Shown here: positions 30,663-41,335 of the stretch, one piece after another
How the letters are laid out: each line of letters opens with the position of its first letter
Position numbering within the stretch: the first letter of the stretch is position 1
The notes under the pieces: generated by a model
The model's database searches: none
What the model saw: the letters and a program-made list of their open reading frames with translations, nothing else
What the model was told of the DNA's origin: nothing
DNA from: Rhynchopus sp. YZ270_cl-10
Taxonomy: Eukaryota > Euglenozoa > Diplonemea > Diplonemida > Diplonemidae
DNA length: 64,000 bases
Assembly: GCA_964035575.1 (NCBI GenBank)
Contig: OZ037843.1
Coordinates: 1,674,001 to 1,738,000 of the forward strand
Direction: 5' to 3'
Program-made: the position numbers and the translations under genes

Positions 30663-33075
30663 ATGGGCTTCCGTCTTGACATACCTGTGCTTGTGCTCAT
30701 TGTCATCTCAGCTTTGGTCAGTACTTGTGCGTCGATGGCGGGTGGTTTAATCCTTTACTACCAAGGACTTGAATCGCTCGAAGACACTGTGGAGCAGTCC
30801 AGCCGTGCAGAGGCGGCAGGGTTGCAGTCGCAGATCAGAGAGGTAGTGCAGGCTGTCGAGGGCTCCGTGCTCACGCTCAAGTACTTCATGTACTCACAGG
30901 AACGGATCAAGAACAACAACAACACAGAATGGGCCCACCTGGTGCGTTCCTTTGTCTTCTCGCAGGTCAAGTCTGTTCCAGCACTCCATGTGTCCCAGAT
31001 CGCGCTCGCGACGCACTACCCGACGAACAGCTCGGCTTTTTGGTCGTCGGTGTGGGCCGACCTTCTTGCGGACGGAAATAAGGAATATGTGTTCGGGTCG
31101 TATTACAACAACCTTGGCCCGGCTTCGTTCCCGTTGACCCCAGATGGGACGGACGTTGAGGGCATGATGGTGCCGTGCTACGCTTTGGATAACACAACAG
31201 GCTACATCGATCAGTACGTGTATGAGTTCAACGCAAAGCGGCGCTACCTGGACCCCTTCCGCGTGCAGCGTGCAGCACCTAAAGGACTACACCTCCACGG
31301 ACACACCCTTCCCCAACAAGAACCTGCTGGCCGGTGCTGCCGCGTCGCAGTGGACGTCCATGACGCAGTGGCGGTCGTCTGACAAGAATCTTTACTTCTA
31401 CGCCATTCTCGACTTCGTCTTCCCGCCACCTCCGCCACCACACCCGTGGAGCACGTACAAGGCGGTGGGGGTGTACGTCGGCCTGCTGTACAACACGTTC
31501 CAAAAGGCGTTTGATGAGTTCGGCCGTAACCACCCCGAGAAGATCGCACTCCTGGTGGACCTCAAGAGCGGCATCGTGTACGCGTCGACGTACGGTGGCA
31601 TGGCGCGAGGGGAGTGCACTGCAGGGCGCGAGCTGAGCGACGCCACGGATGACTGTGTGCGCACGGTGAGCACGCTGCCGCTTGTGGCGCAAGAGGGTGT
31701 CGCAGCGCTGTCCAGGGAAGGCGCGACGTACTTTGGGAAGTCGTCCCTGGACGGGAGCGAGCACTACATCCGCCGCGCCCCTGCACCGCACAAAGATCTG
31801 GTGCTCGTGTGGCTGCAGCCTGTCAGTGCTGTGCAAAGCAAGTTTGTCGAGGCGCTCATCTTCCTGATTCTGTTCACTGTGCTTGTGTTGGTGTTCGACA
31901 TGACGGTGGCGATCATGGAGGCTGTGTTCGTCGCTTTCCCTTTGAAGCGTCTGTCGGCAGCCATCACGGCGCTGGGGGATATGCATACTGAGATCTCAAT
32001 GGAGGAGGTGGCCACGTACCAGACACGGTGCCTGATGGTGCGGGAGGTGCGCACGGTGGTGGACGGCATGACAGCAACGGCGGCGCGCATCCAAGAGTTC
32101 AAGGCCTTCATGCCTGCAGCCATACAGACGGACGACGTTGCGGAGGACGACCGCAGCAGCGTCTGCGTCAAGGAGAATGAAACATCAGCATCGGAAATGT
32201 CTCACTCAACACGGCCTAGCGGGCATGCCAGCAGCCTGTCCAGCAAGGTGAAGAAGGCGTCTGCAGGGGTGCGGCTGTCGCTGTACCTCGAGAAGAAGAG
32301 CGTCACCCTGGCACAGTTCAATTTGGTGAAGTGTGGGTGGACAGCACAGTCTGCCACCGACGGGCTTGTTCTCGAACAGAGCAGCTTGTTTGTGGGCACT
32401 GTGGTGGCGCTGGCGACTTCATACCAGGGGGTCCTCGACACAATGTCAGGCGACCGCCTGCTGTTCACATGGAACGCCGCACGCTCTGTGTACAGCAGCG
32501 CCACGCTTGCCTGCGACGCGTCGTTAGATGCCAGCAAAACACTTCGCGATATGCCTGGGATGAACTTCAACCTTTCATGCGCCGTTGCGTCAGGCTCGGC
32601 GCGCGTTGGCAACATCGGTACAATGACATCCAGGCGCTTTACGGTGATCTCCGACGACGTGATGTGGGTACAGCTGCTCGAGACCTTAAACAAAACGCTA
32701 TCGTTGAAGTGCACGCTGGACCACAAGATGCGCGAGAAGGTGGGAAGTGTTTTTGATTTAGAGCTCATCCACAAATGTGTTCACCCGAAGGCTAATGCCG
32801 GAAGCAGGATGATCTGGAACATTCTGCACAAGAAGGAGTCCAAGAATGAGGAGTGGATGTACCAGCTGGAGGCAGATCGGAACGAAGGTGGCGATCTGAT
32901 CACGCAGAACGGCGTTGTCAGGTCTGTTCTGGAAGAGAAATTCGACGCACTACCCAACCCCCTCCCCGAGCTCCCCCCGCGTCTCGGACACATCCTGGAG
33001 TCGATCAGAAAAAGGCATTTCAAGCCCCTCTCCTTTGGATTCTCAGAAGACCCATTCCACACAAAGACTACGTAA
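30663..33075 (+). CDS. Cache-domain receptor pseudocyclase, frame interrupted by a 7-bp duplication (~801 aa if uninterrupted)
   Basis: Two overlapping frames, 30663-31382 and 31222-33075, form one gene. They meet at a tandem GCGTGCA GCGTGCA (31261-31274); one copy is surplus and shifts the frame. Before it come an N-terminal membrane segment (about 8-32) and the first half of the ectodomain. After it come the Cache-like part (NLYFYAILDFVFPPPPPP), a membrane segment near 31850-31920, a HAMP-like region, EFKAFMPAAI, and the cyclase-like domain. That domain has LAQFNLVK (Asn for metal Asp, codon 32320), MSGDRLLFTWN (Asp kept) and no NxxxR pair, followed by NEEWMYQLE. The gene may be a recent pseudogene, a polymorphic allele or a sequencing error; codon quality on both sides is otherwise normal. 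Confidence 0.85.
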
Positions 33076-33509
33076 GTCATAGGCAGCAATGCATGTTTTC
33101 ATGTGTTTCTTGTCCTTAGCCATGCGAATTCAATCCCCAATGGGTCCCAGCGACGTCACCAAAACTTACACAAAGCGAGCTGTTCAGATCCCCCTTTTGT
33201 TTTGTACAGTACCCTCCTTTCCTGTTGACACCCAACATATTTGACACACCCACTGAGGCTTGAGGTTGGTCTCATAAAGAGTGCCTGCGTCCGCAGAGGA
33301 ACGGTCGTTTGCACTTTTCAACTTCTCTTTTTTTTTTCTTTTTTCACACCCCTGTTTGCATTCTTTTTTGTTTCGTTAAGAATAGAATGTGCATGAAATA
33401 ATTTTCACATCCCTTCTTTCTCACTTTCCCAACTTTCTCTTTCTTTCAAAACCAGTTTTTTTTTGTTACTGAAACGGGTAAAAAGGTCCCCAGAAGGACC
33501 CTTTTTACT
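33076..33509. other. Intergenic 3' flank
   Basis: AT-rich with T tracts. GTTTGCACTTTTCAACTTCTC (about 33309-33329, in two pieces) echoes a word in both spacer duplicons. AAAGGTCC..GGACCCTTTT (33482-33506) is a small inverted repeat. No gene is seen. Confidence 0.45.
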
Positions 33510-34050
33510 GAACAAGATAAAACAAAAAAGCTTGCGTTTCTTTTATCGAACAGATTTTATTCTCCGCCCCGTACCCAAAACGTAAACACCACTTTGAATC
33601 AGAAAAAATATTTTCTTTTCTTTTTTCTTCCACACGCGCTTGGTTTTTGTGTTTCATTAACTTTTATCAAAAAGCTTTACCGTTCTTTTCCCTCTTTTTC
33701 TTCTCTTCTTTCTCTCTCATTATGCCTGCCACGGACACCCGCACGAAGGCGCAGCTCCTTGCGGCTCTGCGAGACATGAAGAGGCAGGCGGAGGATCAGA
33801 GGGCGGACCTGGAGGAGCGCGAGGCGCGGATGGAGAAGAAGCTGGATCGGGCAATGTCATCTTTGGCGGCGCGAGACCCGCCCGCCCTAGTTTCGACGCG
33901 AAACGTTTCCCCATGTATTGCACGGGAAACAATATATATGACAAACAGGTGCAGGGTGGTTCCGTGCTTATCATAGAACCCGGCACCTTGTGTGTCTTCC
34001 AAAAACCAAAAAGCGTTGTGTGTGAAGTTTTGAAGGAAGGAAAAATAAAA
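33510..34050 (+). repeat. Leader/trailer cassette, copy i (the only one with coding sequence)
   Basis: It begins GAACAAGATAAAACA, CTTGCGTTTCTTTTATCGAA, GTACCCAAAACGTAAACACC and a long pyrimidine stretch. A short coding piece follows, then a trailer (ATGTATTGCACGGGAAACAA, GACAAACAGGTGCAGGGTGG, AAGTTTTGAAGGAAGGAAAA) ending in ATAAAA. Other copies (34052-34367, 38643-41043 interrupted, 41336-41666) keep leader and trailer but lack the coding piece. Confidence 0.8.
33722..33976 (+). CDS. Short charged coiled-coil ORF joined to the cassette trailer (84 aa), probably a truncated gene
   Basis: The ATG at 33722 follows a strong pyrimidine-rich leader. Residues 1-55 are highly charged and helical with heptad-like spacing (LLAALRDMKRQ, DLEEREARMEKKLDRAM), with GC-rich coding-like composition unlike the cassette around it. 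After about residue 57 the frame runs into the shared AT-rich trailer and ends. The likely reading is the 5' end of a real gene whose middle was lost. Other cassette copies have lost even this part. I do not recognise the family. Confidence 0.4.
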   Translation: MPATDTRTKAQLLAALRDMKRQAEDQRADLEEREARMEKKLDRAMSSLAARDPPALVSTRNVSPCIARETIYMTNRCRVVPCLS

Positions 34051-34051
34051 T

Positions 34052-34367
34052 GAACAAGATAAAACAATAAGCTTGCGTTTCTTTTATCGAACAGATTTTA
34101 TTCTCCACCCTACGTACCCAAAACGTAAACACCACACTCTTTTTTTTCTTCCATACGCGCTGGTTTTTGTGTTCGCTCATTTTTTATCAAAAAGCTTTCG
34201 AGCCCCTAAGTTCAAATGCGAAACGTTTCTCCATGTATTGCACGGGAAACAATATGACAAACAGGTGCAGGGTGGTTCCGTGCTTATCATAGAACCTGGC
34301 ACCTTGTGTGTCTCCCAAAAACCAAAAAAGCGTTGTGTGTGTAGTTTTGAAGGAAGGAAAAATAAAA
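34052..34367 (+). repeat. Leader/trailer cassette, copy ii
   Basis: It follows copy i after a single base, head to tail. Leader and trailer are joined directly, with no coding piece, and the CACTTTGAATCAG part of the leader is also missing. An open frame through the trailer (YDKQVQGGSVLIIEPGTLC) is shared in part by the other copies and may be a remnant of a C-terminus. Confidence 0.75.
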
Positions 34368-34669
34368 TGATTTTATTCTTTTCTTTATTTTGACCTGATC
34401 ACTTTCTTTTTCCAAAATAAATCGATGGCCAGGGGTCCTAACGCTGTTCTCAAAAAAATTAAAAATGGTAACTTCAAGGTCACTTCTCGTTTTTTGGGGA
34501 GGGAAAAAAAAAACTTTCCCCCCTCAGACAGAGCTCGCGCTAAAGTCCATCCCTCATCCCGGGATTTTTGGGGGTTTTGGTAGGAACGTTTTTTTTTTGC
34601 AGTACGGGGATTTCATTAAGAAACCAGAAGTTCTAATATTGTTGAGTAAGACCACCACATAGTGGACTT
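34368..34669. other. Intergenic, homopolymer-rich
   Basis: A and T tracts. CCTAACGCTGTTCTCAAAAA (34436-34455) is the inverse of a word at about 27757-27776. No gene is seen. Confidence 0.45.
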
Positions 34670-35310
34670 GCATATACATGTGACCCCGCCGTGGAACGCA
34701 ATTGGCTCGGAAAGTCAAAAGAAAGAGGAGAAAAAAGAAAAGGAAAAAAAAAAAAGTTGGTTACCGTGCGCCTGCGGCGCTGCCTGTTCCCTTCCAGTTT
34801 CTACAGGCAAACACTTGCCCCCTTTACCTTACACTGACGGGTTTTGACCAAAACCAAGAACTTGTCCATTTCGGCAAATTGACCCCACCACAGAACGGAC
34901 GAATTCCGGAAATGCAAATGCCGGTGTTTTCGCGCATTTTCATGTTGCAAGACGTCAGGATCAGGGAGAGAAAATCTGGTTGTGGGATTTACATTGGCCC
35001 TCTTTACCCTACATGGATTTTGACCAAAACCAAAAAATTGGCCATTTCGGCAAAGTGACCCCACCACAGCGCGGACGGATTCCGGAAATTCCAATCGCGG
35101 TATGTTTTGGGGCTGAAAACCCACTGATTTTCAGGAGAAAAATTGCTTCCAAATCTCGGAATTTTCCGAATTTTCCTGAAAATGACCCTTGTTTACGAGT
35201 ACGGGTTCATATTTTGCGAAAATTTAAGTCACTAAAATTTTGTCCATTTTTCCGTATATACCCCACCACAAGCCGGGATTGGCCCGGAAATGCCACAAAA
35301 CGGGGTTTCC
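34670..35310 (+). repeat. Degenerate tandem repeat of about 180-200 bp, four units
   Basis: The core GACCCCACCACAG followed by CGGAC-ATTCCGGAAAT occurs near 34681 (degenerate), 34882, 35058 and 35260. Between the middle two, TTTTGACCAAAACCAA, CATTTCGGCAAA and the whole core are well conserved. Stray single copies lie near 58150 (inverted) and 63745. The first unit contains the GC-hairpin motif after an A tract (34761-34780). Confidence 0.65.
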
Positions 35311-35685
35311 GGGCCTCCCCAGCTAACCTTTTCAAGGAACGTTTTTCCGTACCCGAAATCCATTTTTTCCCCATTTTTTCCCATAATTAGCGCGACCACT
35401 GCCCTCAGAGGAACAACAAAAGTGAGGTCGAAAAGGTGCAAATTCCTCGGACATACACCGGACGTTGGTTATCGCCGTATCATAGGGACAGAGTACTAGA
35501 TACGATTTTTTTTTTGTGAGGCAATTTCGCGGTGTCGCAGTCTGATGCCACCGTTATGCTTCTTACCACGAACAACACAACACAGCCATAGGCAGATGTT
35601 TTGGCAGATGTTTAGTGGGTGTCAGCCTTCTTATCAGTAACCTCAGTACATTAATAAAAGAAACGGCGGTCATGTCACCCAAAGG
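35311..35685. other. Intergenic, nothing firm
   Basis: Mixed composition leading into the 117-bp satellite. No gene is seen. Confidence 0.45.
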
Positions 35686-36655
35686 TTCCTGGCGAAGCCA
35701 CGGTACGCAACATTTCTAAAAAATGTTGACATAAAATGGCACTGTCGTTGGTAATTATCGTCAGTTTCCGTAAATTACTTACGTATTTTGCTAAAACGAA
35801 AGTTTCTGGCGAAGCCACGGTACGCAACATTTCTAAAAAATGTTGACATAAAATGGCACTGTCGTTGGTAATTATCGTCAGTTTCCGTAAATTACTTACG
35901 TATTTTGCTAAAACGAAAGTTTCTGGCGAAGCCACGGTACGCAACATTTCTAAAAAATGTTGACATAAAATGGCACTGTCGTTGGTAATTATCGTCAGTT
36001 TCCGTAAATTACTTACGTATTTTGCTAAAACGAAAGTTTCTGGCGAAGCCACGGTACGCAACATTTCTAAAAAATGTTGACATAAAATGGCACTGTCGTT
36101 GGTAATTATCGTCAGTTTCCGTAAATTACTTACGTATTTTGCTAAAACGAAAGTTTCTGGCGAAGCCACGGTACGCAACATTTCTAAAAAATGTTGACAT
36201 AAAATGGCACTGTCGTTGGTAATTATCGTCAGTTTCCGTAAATTACTTACGTATTTTGCTAAAACGAAAGTTTCTGGCGAAGCCACGGTACGCAACATTT
36301 CTAAAAAATGTTGACATAAAATGGCACTGTCGTTGGTAATTATCGTCAGTTTCCGTAAATTACTTACGTATTTTGCTAAAACGAAAGTTTCTGGCGAAGC
36401 CACGGTACGCAACATTTCTAAAAAATGTTGACATAAAATGGCACTGTCGTTGGTAATTATCGTCAGTTTCCGTAAATTACTTACGTATTTTGCTAAAACG
36501 AAAGTTTCTGGCGAAGCCACGGTACGCAACATTTCTAAAAAATGTTGACATAAAATGGCACTGTCGTTGGTAATTATCGTCAGTTTCCGTAAATTACTTA
36601 CGTATTTTTCTAAAACGAAAGTTTCTGGCGAAGCCACGGTACGCAACATTTCAAA
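35686..36655. repeat. 117-bp satellite, about 8.3 copies
   Basis: TTTCTGGCGAAGCCACGG recurs every 117 bp (35689, 35806, 35923, 36040 and on to 36625, by its CTGGC word). By eye, the inner copies are identical; only the first and last vary. The period is 3 x 39, so a - strand frame of 324 codons stays open, but it has no coding character outside the repeat. Each unit contains AACATTTCTAAAAAATGTT, a 7-bp hairpin. Confidence 0.95.
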
Positions 36656-36833
36656 AAAATGCGCTTAAAATTGTGGCAACCTGCAGCCCTGCAGACCCCT
36701 GATCTTGGCAAAAAAGAAAAAAAATTCCCGGACCCTCCAACGTGTTCCCGGTGTATGTTAAGCATCCGAGGTCACTTCGTGACACCGGATTTCAAAAAAT
36801 AAAAATAAAAAGGTCACTTTTTAGGGCACTTTT

Positions 36834-36859
36834 CGAAGGTCACTTCGAAGTGACCTTCG
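36834..36859. repeat. Perfect 26-bp palindrome
   Basis: CGAAGGTCACTTC is followed directly by its inverse complement. GGTCACTT words recur at 36770-36895, so this is the centre of a small GGTCACTTCG-rich patch. Confidence 0.8.
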
Positions 36860-36895
36860 GATTTCAAAAAAATAAAAAAGGTCACTTCAGAAGTG

Positions 36896-37916
36896 GTAAA
36901 AGTTACCACTCTTAGGACCCCTGTCGATGGCGTTGATTGAAATATTTTCTCAAAATCAATTGCGGCCAGGTCCAATTTTCCCACTTTACTGCATGGCGAG
37001 AGTGAAAACAAAAAAAGAAATTTTTTGGGCTCTCGTACACACACGGTAAATAAAATGCACCCTCCTCCCTCCCTCCACTCTCTCTCTCCCCACTTTGTTT
37101 AATTGTCTTTTCTTTTTATTGCTCAGTGCTACCTATTGATAGTTCTTCGAGAGGCCTTGACGCATCGAGAGTGCCACTGCCGCCATGTGGCAGAGGGGCT
37201 CTTATTTGTCAACTTATTTCTCAGCCGCGTGCATCAATAGTGTTTTCAGCATCACGTCAATGTGCTCCAATGTTTTCCCACAACCTTGCTTCAGCCCGGT
37301 CGGGTCACCTAGCCTAGGCCAGTGGTGGTGAGGAAGAGTATTGAAATAATTTTCAAAACACTGTAACAGATCCTACAGGGGTTGAAGGAAGGTGTGTGTG
37401 GAAAACAAGAACAAAAAAAATATAGTGGAGTTCATCCTCGGGTGTCTACACTAATACAACCAATTTTTCAAAAAAAAAAAAAAACAACTCATTTCATCAT
37501 CATTGCGAGGAAATAAGAACGGGGGTGCTGTGGAAAACCCCGCCCGGTTTTCGAAACCACCACAGTACGGGTTTTGCACTCCTGGCGCTTTGATGTGCTG
37601 ATGCAGTGGGTTCTGGCACGCGTTCGAAGAGCGTTGTCGCCTACCCGCAGAAGAGCAGAATTCTGGGCGTGTTGTAGATTATTTCTACAGGGTGGAGTTC
37701 AGGAGCGTGGGCCCCCCATATCCACCCCGTTTTTATTTGTATTTTTTATTTTTATTTTACCTGGGGGCTTTCTTCACTTCTTTGTAGTTGCTACCATGAG
37801 GAAAGCCAGATATCCGTGATATCTGTGGTGCCGTTTCTCTCCTTGATTGATGTATTGACATTGCATTTGTTTTGGTACCTTAGTTTGCCTAACGTTCTCT
37901 GACAATTGTTTTGCCA
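36896..37916. other. Intergenic, AT-rich
   Basis: Bases 37418-37475 repeat 26155-26205 (ATAGTGGAGTTCATCCTCGG). A GC-richer piece at 37560-37720 has a TTG-started frame but no recognisable product. No gene is seen. Confidence 0.5.
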
Positions 37917-38460
37917 GATGTGGGGATGCACGATTACGCCCACACGGGTCAGTGGTCCTCTGCATCTGACACGCCCTGCAGGGTCGTGTGAGTGACGCAG
38001 TGTCACTCCTGGAGAGCCTTCCGCACGGCTGTGGCACTGTGGCAGGCGCTCTGCAGTGTGTCCTGCTCTCAAGAGTTTTGTTGGTGAACAAAATAAAACA
38101 ATAATCTTGCGTTTCTTGAACGGAGCATGTTTTTGTTCTCCAGAGAGCACATCTATCAGAACATATGGTTTCCCCTTTCATGATTACCGTTTTGCTAAAC
38201 TCGTACAAAATATTGTGAACTGCGCGAAAAATAAATAGTGCGTATGACGACTGGTAGTTGCCCCAACTTAACAAGACGGAAGGAGGGTTTTATTATTTCA
38301 GAATATTTGCCACCAAAAGCTAAAGGCGTTCTTCTGCATAATTGTACTAAAACACCATACACCAAAGAGCTGTGTGCCCACACCACCCACCCACCCACCC
38401 TCACCATGTGGTTTACACTGTACGAAAAGGCTTTGTAAGAGGAGCCCATTTGTTTCGTGG
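37905..38460 (+). repeat. Conserved spacer repeat, paralogous to 59310-59530
   Basis: GATGTGGGGATGCACGATTA through GTGACGCAGTGTCACTCCTG (37917-38025) is nearly identical at 59320-59415. ACTAAAACACCATACACCAA through CATTTGTTTCGTGG (38348-38458) matches 59424-59528. The 300 bp between them here is missing in the other copy and contains a piece of cassette-like leader (38087-38115). The first block contains GTGACGCAGTGTCAC and CCCTGCAGGG inverted repeats. Confidence 0.8.
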
Positions 38461-39675
38461 GCGAAGGCTCAGCACGAGATGCTTGGGTTTATCTGTCATC
38501 ATTATCAAACCTTTCTTTGTTTTCATTCAATAGGAAGTGCAATACGAAGTCGTTCAATAGACGCGGCGTGTTCTGATTGTGGGTTGCAGTGCCAAACACT
38601 ACGATGTTGTGTTTTTTTTTCGTTGTTAAAATTTTATTACTGTGAATAAGATAAAACAATAAGCTCGCGTTTCTTTTATCGAACAGATTTTATTCTCCGC
38701 CCCGTACCCAAAACGTAAACACCACTTTGAACATGGCTTCATAAATATATTCAATATTTTTTTTCACGTTTTTTTCAATATCAATATATTGATCAATATC
38801 ACGTAGGAAATTTTCAATATATTGACACTTTTACCGTGTAAATTTCCCATTCAATATTTGCAAATATTGATCAATATATTGATCAATATATTGACACTTT
38901 CCTTCACACAATGGTCTTGCGCCCCTTGGAAACTGGTTCTGCATCTTCCAACCTCACACAACTCGTGCACCACACATAAAAACATGCCCGAGTTGAGGCA
39001 CAAAAAAATTTCCCCAATTTCCAGGACTGGTAATTGAACTTCGGACCAAAAAATGCAAAAAATATGGCGACTTGTGTGATACCAACTATGACAAAATTCC
39101 ACATGACTTCTCGAGTCCGCATTGCACTTCGCGGTAGCCCCAAGGGAAGACACCCTTCTTCAGAAGCCAGGTAGAGAATGCTGTTCCCTACCCCCTCTCA
39201 CTGTCCGCGTAGATCCCCCCACTAAGGAGCCACAAGGATGCCACAAGGCAAGTCGCTCCCCCGCGATGGCATTGAATGGCACGTGCGCGTTTACGAACTG
39301 AGCCATGATTGTCCTTAGAGTCCCACGGTAACACGTGCAAAATCATAGAGTTTTTTTGGCTGTTAAAAAGGCTGGGGTATAAAGAGGTCGCGTGATTCGT
39401 CGAGCGGTTGTGAACCGCCTCCGTTCTCTTACGGTACGGAACACCCACCTCCTACCCTTTGCATGAGCTCGACTGCGTTTTAGCACGTTTCAACTACTCT
39501 TTTTTCTCGTTCTGTACCCAGAACAACCTCCTCTCCAAGCAGCAAACCCCACCCCTGACCAGGGGAAGCCTCCTGGGCCCATACGCGGAACTATTTACTC
39601 ACTGATCCTCTCATACAAAAAGACATGTGGATGGATGGGTTTTTCAAATGTATGTTCGCAACACTCATAAAAAAG

Positions 39676-39702
39676 TAGCGCACCGTGCGCCTGCGGCGCG
39701 GA
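39676..39702. repeat. GC-hairpin motif beside an A tract, inside the 2.06-kb transposon
   Basis: AAAAAAGTAGCGC followed by ACCGTGCGCCTGCGGCGC, the same arrangement as at 13374 and 34761. Confidence 0.55.
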
Positions 39703-40377
39703 CAAAATTTGGTTTTGCGAATCCTAAATATTTTTTTGCTAGCTCGTGTGGTTGATGAGCGAGAACGAAACCAAATCGATCGCAACGCCTCGTACACTAG
39801 CTAAAACACCTGAATGGTCACAGAACACAACGCGGTGCATGGTTTTGTGGGTTGTTTTTGCCCACAGAAGTACCCCCGTGCGGCCTAGACCTGGTTCTAG
39901 CACCCCAGAATCGCGTTTCCCAGTCCATATAGCCGGGTATGGGCCCAAAAAACCACCCAAAAAGGCGAAAATCCCGGGTTTTGGTGAAAACCGCCTGTTT
40001 TGCCCATAGGGTACTTAAGGAACGCACGTTTCTAAAGCATTTTACCACGTAAACTCGCGACACGAAAATAGGAATTAAAAACAAATCTCTCACAGATCTG
40101 ATTTGGTGATCCGCATTTTTGAGGTCCAATCTTTCCAACGCCGAAAAAATCTTACACTTTGGTGCATTTTCGGGTGGGTGCACCAGGAGGGTACTGGGAG
40201 GGCAGCAACCTTAAAAACCTAAACACAAGTGTTTAGGAATTACGAGCGGCAGCCCACAGCTCTACCCTATCCATGCTATAGTTTGGCTGTGATAATGTGC
40301 GATTTATGGCACAATCTTTGAAATGTTGCGCACATGGCTTCAACAGAAAAGTTTGACCCTTTGCCTCTCCACTCTGT

Positions 40378-40610
40378 GGCTGGAAGGGAGCTGAGAATAA
40401 GCCGGGTCCCAGGACTAGAACTAGGACGGGTACTCGGCACTGGGTACAGTCCCAGTCCTAGGGACTGGGAATACCCCTCCATCCATGCCCCACCCTCCCG
40501 CGCCCGGGTCCCTGACCCGCTTTCAGGCGTTTTCACAGCGTTTTCGACATATTGTGCCCAGTCCCACTGAGAATAACCAGGTCCCGGGTCCCCAAGTCTT
40601 ATTCTCAGCT
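40378..40610. repeat. Patch of CCAGTCC/GGACTGGG palindromic words
   Basis: CCCAGTCC-TAG-GGACTGGG (40451-40469) and CTGAGAATAA...TTATTCTCAG (40567-40608) are hairpins, set among GGTCCCAGG, CGGGTAC and CCTAG words. Lies within the 2.06-kb transposon. Confidence 0.55.
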
Positions 40611-41043
40611 ATGGCCTCCCGTCAAGGAAAAAGCAGGCACTGCAACGCCAATATTCAATAATATGATCAATATTTCAATATTATTGAAATATTGACAGTT
40701 TTCAGTCAATATTATTGACACTTTCAATATTCAATCAATAATATTCATCACCAAATCAATATATTGACGATATTCAATATATTTATGAAGCCATGTTTGA
40801 ATCAGAAAAAAAAATTTCCTCTTCCTTTTTTCTTCCACACTCGCTGGTTTTTGTATTTCGCTAATTTTTATCAAAAAGCTTTCCCTTGTTTCGAGTGCGA
40901 AACGTTTCTCCATGTATTGCACGGGAAACAATATGACAAACAGGTGCAGGGTGGTTCCGTGCTTATCATAGAACCTGGCCCTTGTGTGTCTCCCAAAAAC
41001 CAAAAGCGTTGTGTGTGAAGTTTTGAAGGAAGGAAAAATAAAA

Positions 41044-41335
41044 GTAGCAGTAACTGGTGCTCCAGGGGGGGCCGATATTGACAGGTCGCTGACAGGTCGT
41101 TGCCATAGCCTATAGGGGGGGGGGGGGTCATTTTTTAACGGCCCTTAGCGATTTTTTGGTGGGGCACACACACAGACACACGGTGGCCCATACGGACCCT
41201 CAGGGTACACGAAGTAACGGGTGTTACATGTGGTATTACATGCAACTTTTGTTACATGTGGTACAGGTGGCGAAATCAGGTAGTGGTACAATGGTTTTGG
41301 GGGTGGTTCTGGGCAGCTTTCGGCGGTGATTTCTG
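41044..41335. other. Spacer with a duplicated TTGACAGGTCGCTGACAGG word
   Basis: GATATTGACAGGTCGCTGAC (41074-41093, continuing AGGTCGTTG) recurs at 42738 and, inverted and altered, near 50407-50490. Each is next to a C/G homopolymer and an AGCACCAGTA or TACTGGTGCT word. Confidence 0.6.

Larger units (their letters stand above)
38732..40795. mobile_element. 2,064-bp DNA transposon with inverted ends and 6-bp target duplication
   Basis: The ends are CATGGCTTCATAAATATATT plus about seven further bases, inverted at 40769-40795 with one mismatch. TTTGAA is duplicated at 38726-38731 and 40796-40801. The empty site ACCACTTTGAATCAGAAAAA is intact at about 33590 and 41415. Both subterminal regions (38786-38900 and 40650-40770) are packed with CAATATATTGA/CAATATTATTGA words, probably transposase-binding repeats. 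The interior (38900-40650) has no long ORF. I cannot place it in a superfamily. Confidence 0.8.
38643..41043 (+). repeat. Leader/trailer cassette, copy iii, interrupted by a 2.06-kb transposon
   Basis: The leader is 38643-38731; the remainder of leader and trailer is 40802-41043. If the inserted element and one target duplication are set aside, its length and order match copy v (41336-41666). Confidence 0.8.

Noticed and set aside
35675-36649. 324-codon - strand ORF in the 117-bp satellite
   Set aside because: Open only because 117 is a multiple of three and the unit lacks a stop; no start context or flanking coding sequence.
35686-36655. CRISPR-like array
   Set aside because: The whole 117-bp unit is repeated without variable spacers, in a eukaryotic setting.
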